A stretch of DNA of 64,000 nt, taken from assembly GCA_013396915.1 (NCBI GenBank), contig VWZL01000441.1, forward strand, positions 125,560-189,559. Direction: 5' to 3'. Every line of letters begins with the position of its first letter. The first letter of the stretch is position 1. The position numbers and the translations under genes are program-made. The notes under the pieces were generated by a model. The model had not been told where the DNA came from. It did no database searches and saw only the letters and a program-made list of their open reading frames with translations. Source of the DNA: Stercorarius parasiticus. Taxonomy: Eukaryota; Chordata; Aves; Charadriiformes; Stercorariidae. Below are positions 26,101 through 37,300 of the stretch, piece by piece.

Positions 26101-29100
26101 CACAATCCACCTTTCCTACTCCCTGAAGGAGAGAGGGACTCAATGATTGAATGCAGACTGGGTCAGGTTTCCATTCCCAAATGTTTTGGCCCTCAAGGGG
26201 ACTAACAGTGACATAGACACCTGGGTACTAGCTTTTCCCCAGTGCCTATTGTACTAAATAATACTCAGTAACTTTAAGAATAGCTGTATCATTAATAATA
26301 AAAGGAGAAAAAAGATAACCTTTTTCTGATTCAACCTGATTTCTGATTTTCTGTCTGATATTTCACCAGAATGATCACTCAACTGTCTATTGCTCAGTCA
26401 GTCTGTAATTGATGTATAGGAAATGCATAGTGTTATTTTTAATTAAAAAAAATACTTAATTATGTTGCAGGGAAATCAAAAGCATTATCAGAGATACCAG
26501 TGAGAAAGCTATTTACTAAACAGGTCACTCAGATCCATGACATTGGATTCTGGAATCACTTCCCCTCACGACCTTTTCTCCCCCATCTCTCTCCTCTTCC
26601 ACACCAGCTTTCACTACAGATTCTCAACGGAATGAAATATGCCCATCATAAGAAGCCATCCCTCTGCTTCTATTTGCAAGCTCCCATCATCTGTCTTGGA
26701 CCAGAGCAAATGGTCATAGTCTTGTGTGGGCAGTCAGATGATCCCACCCATCTGGTTGACGCATTAACTTACAAAAGAGTAAAATAAAGATAAATTTTCA
26801 GGTTTCGATTCATCTGGCAACATGGCTTTACAACCGCTATTGCTGGCACAAGTGAAGCAGAAGCAAGAGACGACTGAAAAAGGGAGGACAGATCTATTCC
26901 TTTCATTGACTTAAACCACTTGGGTAGCAAGCCCATGGCATGAACCAATGTGGAGGCCTTTTCTAAAGCTCAGAGAATATTCGACCTCTCCCCGTGAGTC
27001 AATCTCCCCCACAGCACACTATCTGGGGCACGTGGACATTCACTGAGCTCTTTCAGAAACAGAAGCACATCAATTCTTTCTAATTCCTGGCCTTGTATTC
27101 TTTAGCTTAGGAATCCTATGTTAGTTTCTATTTTCTATATCTATTATGACGACTACAAAATACAGTATTATTTCACAAACAGATCACATTTAATGTATAA
27201 CTGAGAGAAACTACAATGAATTAAAAAATATTTATATTAACAACTATTTAAAAAAAACTAAATCAGATGTTTTTACACTAATTCTCAGGTATGTGGACAC
27301 AGTAAGCTGAAATGATGACGGATACAATTAAACAAAACATATCTTACTTTAGACAGATAGATATTTAAATCCAGACTCCTCCTGTTGGGCTTTCAATTCA
27401 AAGGTCAGAGGTGTTTACAAATTACAAAGCACAGTTCACACATCAATTTTAAACAGATCTTTTACTACCATAGCAAGTAAGCAACAGAAAATTATAAAAA
27501 ACATGTTGGAGGTGATTCTCCTTCAAAGTCTTACGCAACCCTATGTCTCTGAATGTCAGAAAACTGGATAAGGTTAAAGCCTTTGAAGCACATCAATATG
27601 TGAATATAAAAGCTCATGCTTTGGTTGCACTGCCACTACATAAAACAGATTCATTCAGACACGGAAGACATGCACTGAAGATCAGTGAGGTACAATCATA
27701 GACAAAACCTCACTAAAAAATAACACGCTGAGCTGTACTTGCTACTAAAACAGACAAATGGTGAACACTAATACAGAAATATCAAGGAAAAGCCTCTTTT
27801 TTTTTTTTTGAAAAATACATTTCAGGAGATGCCTAAGATAGGTGCAGGATAAAACAGTTTCCCCAGACTTTCACCTCTTTGCCTTTATGGCAATTTCTCC
27901 TCCTATGTCCTTCTCTTTCAGTGCAAAAACTTCTTACTTAAGAGGCCCTGGCTCACATCCTTAATGTTCAATCATTTGAGCTACTGAATACTCATTATTG
28001 AAATTAGTGCAAATTAAGCCTGTGGTAATGGCATCAATTCAGGATAGCATCACTCTTTATGACAGTACATAAGCGCACGCTTTGCTGAATTCTGGTCTAA
28101 TTAAAGTACTGTTTAGGAAAAGGTTTAAGCATGTGCTTAAGCAGTAACGGCCAGAATAATATGACTCCAAACACTGTGATGCCAGCTATCAGTAAACGAA
28201 CTTTTATCCAGGTAGGTTTGAAAAATTATTGCAGCATCTAAGTCCAAGTAATTATAGTCTCTGTTTCTTGCCATTTTTTTGATTATCATTTAGATTTCTT
28301 GGAATCGAGTGTTTGCATGCAGATTAGAAAGAAAACACATAGGACTAAAATAACACATTTATCACATGCCGTGTTACAGTTCACTGCATTCCCATTTCTA
28401 TTTGCACTCACAGTACTGTGGGAAACTGAAATTATTTCATCAGAAACAAATGAAGTACACCAAAAAGTTTGTCAACAGACAGAAGCAAGTGTATCCATAA
28501 GCCAAACAGCCATAACATTCAATAGCTTTAATACTCCATTACATTGTTTCATAGAAATTAGAGATGAAAGACTTCTTATCCATCCCTTGCCAATTCAGGA
28601 TGTTTTCTGTTCTCCAATTCAGTCACTGGAGGCTGATTGGCAACTGACAACCACATGAATAAAAAAAGCTAACTAGATGTGCCAGAGGAGAGCAGGCTGT
28701 GAAATTTGTATTTCCCCTTGTGAAGTGCCAAGTTCTTTCAAGTTCCTTTTGTTTAAAGGTGAATTAATGAAACTCAGGAGCTCACAAAATCTGGGCCTTG
28801 TACTGTATAGCGAGCAGACTGCTTTTCAAGTACACATCCAACATACTGCTGCTGAAGCCACCTTCATCCCTCCTACAGAGGAATGTGTTTAGTGTGCTGT
28901 CAAAAAGCATCAAACTGCACTCTGGAATTAAAACTGACACATTTCCGTTGTACTGAACATTTTCTGAAAACGAGACTCTAAAGAAACAACGTGTTATAGT
29001 AGACCAGTGCTGTTAATGATGCTGCACTTCTCCGCTCAGTCTAACAGTCAGAACAAGTTGGTGCTCGGAAAGGTCACGCAACAAATAATGTCAGCCAACC

Positions 29101-30599
29101 TCGACAGCAGGCTTTCAAATTCTCTCAACCACTTTCATATTTCATCAGCTAAATACTGAAATAAAGTTTGCATTAAAATGGGGTCTTCTCTGTCACACTT
29201 CCTCCCAGAATCACTGCACATAGTCTTGCATTCTCTATAAAACTTCAGGGCTGAACACTGCAGTAACATTTCATCTGAAATGTGTACTGCATATCATATC
29301 TTATTATGTCCAGTACCAACTAGAATATAAAAATACGTTAATCTTTTCTGAGAAATTCAGAGGAGGGAGCACATTCAACAGAAATAATGGGGGAGGGAGG
29401 GGTCCTTCATGTATCATTTTCTATTATTAGCCATTAATCATGTCTTTATCTCCAGTACTGAACATCCTTACCTACAGCCAAATGCTAATCCCATTAATCC
29501 TCTTTAAAGATCTGTAAGGTCTTCTGTGTAATTCTGACTTTTACTTAATGCATATCTTAATTTTACAGTGATTTTTGCAAGCTCACTTGAGACCAGCTTC
29601 TTTTTGAGAAAGGAGGAAAACCTGCACTTTTCCATAATGAAGACAACGGATTTAAAAATAGAAACGAGATACTAAATGCTGCCAGCCAGCAACAGTCAAC
29701 ACAGAGAAGTCAGTCCAGAAAGGCTACTACTGAAGAATTGCTACCAAGGTGAACAGAAGCTCTGACCGCAGAAAGGCTGTAGAACTGGTCCTATGATTTT
29801 GCAGTGAATACGTCCCATCTCGGAGAATGATCTGCAATGCATAAGGATTATTTTTACTTCCCCCTTTCCCCCCGCCCCACTAACAGGGCTTTTCCATTAG
29901 AAACAAAGAAAGATCGAGGAGGTAATTACACAGCAATCCATAACACAGGTTCAGTAAATTCATACCGTTTGGCTTTGTCTCAGTGAGTAGCATACACGGT
30001 ATCAAGCAGAATCCACAAAATCATACTGTATGCAAAGCGGAGCAGGTCACACACTACACTCTTAGGGCCGGAGATTTAACACAGTGGCTCTGATTACGAT
30101 GACTATAGCACTGTTACAGGTTTTCCAAACTCTGATGATACAAATTCTAAGTAAGAGTTATGACTTCTTCTCTGGCCCTGGCCCAAACAGAGGTGCGGGG
30201 AATAGGGAGGATGTGAAGAGCATTATGCTTCATGGCCAGAATCGCAGTTAGCCAACATCAGTCTGGTTTACATGAAATGAGCAAGCAATGGCAGCTGGGT
30301 AGGAGTTTTTGAAAGTTGTAGCCCTCTTGGAGACCTTCAGGGAACTCACAACAGTGAAGTAATGGCAGGTGGAGCACAGACATAAATGTAACCTAAGGTT
30401 GAAAGCCAAAAGCCTATATCAATGGTCAGGATAAGACAAGCTCAGAATTACCCTTGGGGTTTTGTGATATATCCATTTCTTGCTGCTCTAATCTCTGCAT
30501 TCCGTATAAGTCTGAATGTGATTAATTATGACTTAATCACTCTTTTTAACATACTGCAGAGAACAAATGGCTGGTTGAAAAATAGAAATGTTCCATTTC
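14123..30599. other. Intergenic or distal 3'-flanking region of GABRG1, no gene supported
   Basis: About 16.5 kb of mostly AT-rich DNA. A relatively GC-rich patch lies at about 16720-17300, with overlapping open frames on both strands (the longest is 146 codons, 16938-17378), none with a recognisable domain. A purine-rich stretch sits at 21595-21640, and poly-T/A runs at 25502-25514 and 27796-27809. Part of the right end may be unrecognised long 3' UTR of GABRG1. Confidence 0.45.
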
Positions 30600-31072
30600 A
30601 ACTTTTTTAAATCAGGGATTAATAAAATCATCACCTTGTGGATGAAATGGATGAGAATAACTAATCCCATTTTATTAAGGCTTTCTTTGTAAAGGTGTAA
30701 GAGATGCTACAAAATTCATCTGCATTATCATTTAGGAATAAAATTGAAAGCTTATGTAGAACTGTCCAGTTAAATAACACAGCCTCTTGATTCTACATTT
30801 TCTTAGAGCCGGACAAAAATATGTGTGTTCAGGCAAGTTAAGTCTTAGGGATATTTATTTTTAAATTTTCTCTTCAAAGTACCAATATCAGTTCTATCGT
30901 TGATCACAAGAGGGAGACTACATCACCATATTTCCTCTCATTGTTTCAAATTTTTGAAGCATCCAAACAATTTGAGTCATTTTGGACCAGCTCTAATCTT
31001 TGACTGCTCACTGAAAAGTGTTAATGACTGTTCAATTAGCATTTTTTTCTGAGTTTGTCAAACCTCTGAAAT
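30600..31072 (-). other. GABRG1: Proximal 3' UTR of GABRG1 with candidate poly(A) signals
   Basis: This is the sequence directly after the stop codon. AATAAA hexamers occur on the minus strand at 30859-30854 and 30676-30671, about 215 and 400 nt after the stop. Either could end a short transcript. The real 3' end cannot be fixed from sequence alone, and a longer UTR running further left is possible. Confidence 0.35.
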
Positions 31073-31351
31073 TTATAGATAGAGATATCCAATCCAGTAA
31101 ACAAGATTGAACAATGCAAAGGCAGTTGGAAAGAAGATTCGAGAATAGGAGTCAATTTTTGCAATACGGATGTGTATTCTTCCTTCTCTCCAAGATCCTG
31201 TGCGGCAGTCTTCAAAACAACAAAAGAAGCTAGCACAGTCTTTCCCTTCTAGGCACTCATATCCATAATCATCATCACGTTCAGGGAGATGATTAATGTT
31301 ATTAATTGGAATTAGAGTTGATCCAGGTCGAACAGCAATTGCAGGTGGTTT
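31073..31351 (-). CDS. GABRG1: GABRG1 exon 9 (TM3-TM4 loop, TM4, stop)
   Basis: The last coding exon, 92 codons plus TAA at 31075-31073. The acceptor is a strong polypyrimidine tract ending TTCTTAAG. It contains '[10 protein letters not shown]', the acidic-tyrosine motif '[11 protein letters not shown]', and the cysteine cluster '[11 protein letters not shown]', whose equivalents in gamma-2 are palmitoylated. It then has the region equivalent to the GABARAP-binding segment, '[18 protein letters not shown]', TM4, and C-terminal 'YWIGYLYL'. It joins exon 8 in phase 0. Confidence 0.96.
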   Translation of the reverse strand, partial: KPPAIAVRPGSTLIPINNINHLPERDDDYGYECLEGKDCASFFCCFEDCRTGSWREGRIHIRIAKIDSYSRIFFPTAFALFNLVYWIGYLYL

Positions 31352-34300
31352 CTTAAGAAAAACAAAAAAGAAAAATACGGTTTTGCTGGTTTTTTCATCC
31401 TTGCATTAAATAATTCCATAGACTTTCCATAGCAAAAACCAATATAAGTATCTTCAGTGCAACATACAGAAATTCTAATATTAAAGAAAACAGTTTGGGG
31501 AGCTTTGTGAATTATGAACTGCTGTATATAATTAGCTCATGCAGGCAAAAGATCATGAACGATTTTCACCTGCCACTGTGAAAACTGGGTTGTGCTGGGA
31601 TTTGGGAATAGTGGATAATTAGTTACACAGACAGGGTTAGCTGATCCCATCTACATGACATAAAAGAACATTTTGAAGTCAGCCACAGCCTGATGATTGA
31701 GTCACAAGCAAGTCCAAAAGAAGGTTATAAGCATCACTACCAAGGGAATGACGGCTCTCCCATCGTTTGGAGTCTTTAGAACAAGACTGGATGTGTTTCT
31801 GGAAGCTACATTTTCACCAAAAAAAAAGCTAATGGGATAAGTACAGCAACACTGGTGAAGTTTGAGAGACTGAGACACATGAGGCCAGGCTATATCATCT
31901 AACCCTCTGATGTTAAATCCCTAAAAAATATGCCCTGCCTTTAGAAACCAAGACGTAAGACTCCTTAGGAGAATGCCATGGAAGGCAGTGAAACTGATTA
32001 ATTCAGCTCTTAATTCTTTTACTTTCTGTGGGCATAACTCAACCCTCTTACAATCTCGTAAAAAACTCAGTGTAATAGATGTTAAGGTTCATAAATAATT
32101 TTCATAGAAAAAAATGTGGATGCCTTATTGCCCAGTACATATACTGTTTGGTATTCCTTTTCTTGTGACTTTTGCCTTTTCATCTTCCTTTTACTTGCAC
32201 TACCATGGCCCATCTTTCCCTCTTTTATTATTTTGCTTCCACACAGCTCTTCACTCGTCGTCTTTGTTTTCCTGAGTACTTCAAAAAGACATTCTCTTTC
32301 TCTATCTGTCCTTTTTTCTCTTTCCAAATCTCATAGCCTTTTTAAACTAATCCATAATCCTCTTTCTTTCAACCCCCCCACCTTTGGCATCTCTTCTAAA
32401 ATCTTCAGACTGAAGATAGGAGTTACGTCAACACTACTCTTACATTGTCTTCTCTCTTTTCTGCCATCTCCATATTTTGTCATGTAAGGAATAAATACAG
32501 TAGAAAAGGATGCAGTCAGAAGAACTAACTGTATATTTAAGTGTAGAAAAGAATCTCTCTTAAACAATTAGACATGATAGGCAATGAAAAGCTATGAAAA
32601 AAATATGAAAATCAGGAAGCCACATCATTTCGGTTCTTGTTATGTTTTAGAGTCCTGTTGTCCCACTTCCAGAGAATTACTTTGGCTAGCACACAGATCT
32701 CTATACATTGCTAAGGATGCACTATTGCTGCAAAGACATTTTACCCAGTGTCCCAAGGGGTGATGTTAAAGCCGTGCAGTATCCACTGCTTTATTTAATA
32801 AGTGTCTTTACCAGAGGAAGTTTCACACAGACTGCTGTTTCAACACTTTTTAGACACAGTGACCTAGGGAGATAATTATCATCCTAAAGGACCTCATTAT
32901 TCTTTTCAGTTATGATGAAATACTGACAATACTAACAAACAGCAGTTACATGCTTCTACCCTCTAATGTGAGGCATCACAAATAGGGCTTATTTTTATAA
33001 AATGTAAAAAGTAAGTTCAAATTTTAATTTGAACGTTCAAAATTATCATTTTGTTGAAGATATATAGAGAAAGATGCTTATTTCTGATTGACACCTACCC
33101 TGGCTTTACGAGAATTTCCTGACACTTGGTTCTGCCAACGTAAGATTCGTGGCATGACTTGTTTCAACTAGTGGGGTAAATCCCCAACTCAGAAACTCCA
33201 TGGGAGGATGAAGAAATAACAGTACTGCTTTTCACTGCTCATGTCTCCAGTACAGCCTGAAGCTGGCTACTGAATTACAGGTTTGAAGAGGAGGCGTGAG
33301 AGAGGCAGAAAGTACCACCTTATAGGCCTAACTACCTACAGGGAATATGTAAAATGCGTGTAAGAAAGAGACAATGTGAGAGAAAAGGGGAAAAAAGACC
33401 AACACCTCACAAGAAAATGACCCTACGTCAATTGTCAGAGACTTAAAAAAAAGTACTGATATTGTAGATAAAACTCCACATATATTGAGAAGCATTTATG
33501 ATACACTCTGAGAGGACCAAAACCAAATTATTCTGCATTAACACTAACACACGTACGAAAGAAAGCCACTGTCTGTGGAGATCATAGCACAGGTGATGCA
33601 TTCACTTCAGGTAAAATGATGACCAGAACAAGATCCACAACTAATTAAGTTTAATCTCTCCTGCCCAAACTCATTATCCTTACTAATGTGGATTTACATA
33701 AGCCAATTCAAACTACCTTGCTTGAATGATGCCAGCACATAGTTTGTAAGATAAAACTGCTGTAATCATTTGTAAAATCTCACCATTTTTTCACAAGATC
33801 ATTTATTGCACTTTGTTGGCATCAGTTGCTGGAATAATAAGCTTTTATTGCATTTTGCAATAGAAGTAGAAGAACTAGGCAAGGCAAGTGTTCCAAGGAA
33901 AAAAACACCTGTAAATGAGAACTTTTCAGAAGGAATTAAACTGACTATTTTAATTAAATTGTTATTTTCAGTTACATATACATAACTGCAAAAGAAAAAG
34001 AATGAATAGAAGTCTTCTACAAAGATAAAGGGGGAAAAAGAAATAAAAAAAAAGGATATGTAATTCTATAGCTTCCCATTAATTAATCAGATGGATTCTT
34101 TAATTCTTCTATTTGGAAAAAGAAATTTTACAGCTTTTTATAAAACGTCACCCAAAAAACCTATTTATCAAATTAGAATCCTTGCATATAAGTACATTAA
34201 ATTTAATCCCCCCTTTTTTTAAGGTAATCTCTTCTCTAGTATCGTCTTATAGCCATAACATGCTGAAACATGTTTAAAGAATTCTGTGTGAAAAGATGGT

Positions 34301-37300
34301 TGCTTTTCAACTACTTAGAAATTAAAAACATGCTTTAAGAACACAGTAAACCACAACTGAACAGTGTTTTGAGTATTATATTGCCAATCTTAATCTTAGT
34401 CCAAACTCCAGCTAGTTATTCTGTAAGCGTCATAGTTTTTCTCACCCTTATTCTATATTTTAAATTGTTATATGCACTGAAAATCTCAAAGCATTTGGCA
34501 GATTATTGCACAAATGGCTCATGCGTGAACAGATTCCGAAAAGTCTTGTGACTCCATTCAATAGAGTATACTTGCAAACCACTTCAGTGGCTGATCTTTA
34601 GTCTCCCTGGTTTGAATAAGCAGTATTTCCTCCCCTCTTCCTTTTCTCCTTGTTGTGCATGCTTAGAGCAGACCTACTTCAGGTCCCTGTCCCCTAAGTG
34701 TTGTTGAGACCTCTTTGCAACAGCAACCTAAAATTGAATCTGCTATGCTGACTCTGGTAAGCCCCCCAGATTCTACTGGGGGGACTTTTATCAGCGTCTA
34801 TTATCCTTCACCCTTATTGCGGCCCTTGCCAAAGCCTGTTCCTCATCCTTTCCATTGTACTCACATTTGCTTCTACCACTAACAGGAGGAGGTTTGAGGT
34901 TTCCAGTTTCCATTTCTCTTGGCTGTGTTGGATTCCCTGAGGATCAGAGTGTTGTCCAACAAAGGCAGCGCAGGACACTATTGACCCTTCACCACTAGCC
35001 TTGTCCTAAACACACAGCTGATCTACTCAGACCAGCTCACCATATGAAATACATTTCCCTGGTATTAAGCCATTGCAGCCCCACAGTGCCCCCGTAAGAC
35101 AGTCCCCCATAGCAGCGCTGCTCAAAATGGGTGGTCAGGGCTTTCCAGCACTAGTCACAGAATGGATATGGTTCATAACAGGATTTCTGCATTTCCATAT
35201 CTGGGCTTCTGTAACTTCATTTCGATTTCTCTTTGATCTTACGCAGGTGCTATTCAGCCTACACCCAGACAATTGATATTATGATTCAAGTATGCTCCAG
35301 CTTCCTTTGATGAAATGATCTGCAAGGGGGCTTTATAACATTGTCCTTCCTCTTATTCTCTCCAAAAGATGACTAAAATCAAGCCTCCGATATTAAGACT
35401 AGTGTTTGAATGAATAAGCTATTTAATGCCTTTACCTCAATGTTTTATTAGTTTAAAGATTGGTTTTAAATATTTGTACTGGCTTTCAACAATAGATTCT
35501 TTGGAAGTTCCGGTATTCTTACTACACAAACAGAAAGCCTCTTAAAATTGAATAATACTTGTTCCTGGGAGATGTGGGGATTCACACCATAGAAACATCA
35601 ACGTGTAAAAGCAGAAGGTTCATTTTACCATAAAGAAACATGGAAGTAAATGAAAAAAAAAAAAAAGAGTTAAAGTAGAATTTCTGAAGTGGAAGGGAGT
35701 CAGAATACTGACCTATAATAAGCACTTATTCTTTTGCAAAGCTAGTGAGGTAAGACCTAAGTTAGGTGATGCAGACCCAAACAAATCCTCATACCTTCAG
35801 CCCATTTACATTATCTCTACTGCTTCAGTCTTATCTATGATTCTCTGCCAGGTGCTGTATTCAGAAGCACTATGCCCAGACAGAAATGTCTCCACAGGCA
35901 CGCACTCCACGGGCAGCTCTAGGAGCACCAAGGGTTTGGGCACGGCATAGAATATTGTATCAAACCACACTATAGTTTAGGCTTATGTGTTCTCTTCACA
36001 TATGAGTGGAATGATCTAAAACCTTCCCTCATTAGTAGTATTTGCAGAAAGTAATTACAAGCCCCCAACCATAAAAAAATGATAAAATAAATATTAGTGT
36101 TAATTATCTTTGAACATTAGCCCTACTTAAGAACCAGACTCTCAAAGTTAATGCTACAATAAAGTACGTTCTGTATTTTTTTTTCCTTCTTGTTTGGTTA
36201 AACTTACTGATGGCTTAGATTTTGCCTTCTTTTCTTTTCCTTTGTCCCCTTTTCTGTTGCTGGTAAAGTAATGCAAGGTGCCGTATTCCATCAAGGCAGC
36301 AAACACAAAAATGAAGCAAACTGAAACAAATAGGTCCATTGCTGTCACATAGGAAACCTTTGGGAGTGACTTCCTAGCAATTGTACTCAACGTTGTCATG
36401 GTCAGCACGGTTGTAATGCCTGTTTGAGAAAGAAAGAAAAAAAGACAGGAAGAGGGAAGTGTATAAGTAATCCAATCATATTGTTGCAAAAAAACCCCCT
36501 CAAATTATCCCTTAATTCATTCATGAGGCATACAAGAACTGAACCACAGCTGGGTTCACCGCTGATCACACACACACATATCCGTCCTATTGCAAGAAGC
36601 ATCCCAATGGATCCAGCAGCCACCGCGGGATCATACAGAAGGCAGCACCTTTCACCTTCAGTTGAAATCTCTCCCATTTTCAACATGCACTGAATAAACA
36701 ATGACGCTGAGAAAGTTTGTGTAGTTTTATAAATCTGTTATAGAATGCACACATAAAACAAATGCAATAAACAAACAGGTATAAATAAGCACACAAATTT
36801 TATAAACACAAGAAAGTCCTCTGGCTCTTGCAAGATTAAAATGTACAAAAGGACACATTCATAAAAAAAAAAGGTGTGTTGTTTATCAATGATTTCAAAC
36901 TTTCAGAAAACGTGAGAAAAAGGAATAATGTTTTCAACTGTTTGCTTCTGACATGTAGCAGATCAAACCAGATGGCCTTCATGGCCTTTCTGGGCTCATT
37001 CTCTAAATTACTAGGTATTTTTTAAATACTGTGTCTTAAGTAATAGAAAATGTTTCCCTTGATTCACTTACATGCAAGTTAATTAAAAGAACAAGCTGGC
37101 CTTAATAGCAATGTGTTCAGAATCTCAACTATACCACTTTTCACTGGTTTAACATTTAGAAGGTGTTAACACTTTCTTCTTTATTTGATGCTTCAGTGAG
37201 ATGCAAAGCCTTTTCCATAGCAGTCCAAAATTAAGATGTGACCTTTCCTTTCAAGAGCAATACTTGAACACACAAATAATTTGCTATTGACATGCACAGG

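Larger units (their letters stand above)
31352..36207 (-). other. GABRG1: GABRG1 intron 8
   Basis: A 4.86-kb intron between exons 8 and 9, bounded by GTAAGT and TTAAG. It holds an old CR1 remnant (about 31745-31915) and a short GC-rich hairpin (34762-34783). I found no match to the 8-residue alternative segment that gamma-2 carries in this loop. Confidence 0.85.

Noticed and set aside
32116..32487. Phe/Ser/Leu-rich 123-codon plus-strand frame in intron 8
   Set aside because: Pyrimidine-rich low-complexity translation in an intron; no hallmark of a real protein.
31352..36207. A gamma-2L-like 24-nt alternative exon in intron 8
   Set aside because: No short segment with splice sites matching that insert was recognised; gamma-1 is not known to have one.
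36154..36489. 111-codon frame taken as a whole as coding
   Set aside because: Only 36208-36419 is exon 8. The ends of the frame run through a good donor (GTAAGT) and acceptor (CAAACAG) into intron.
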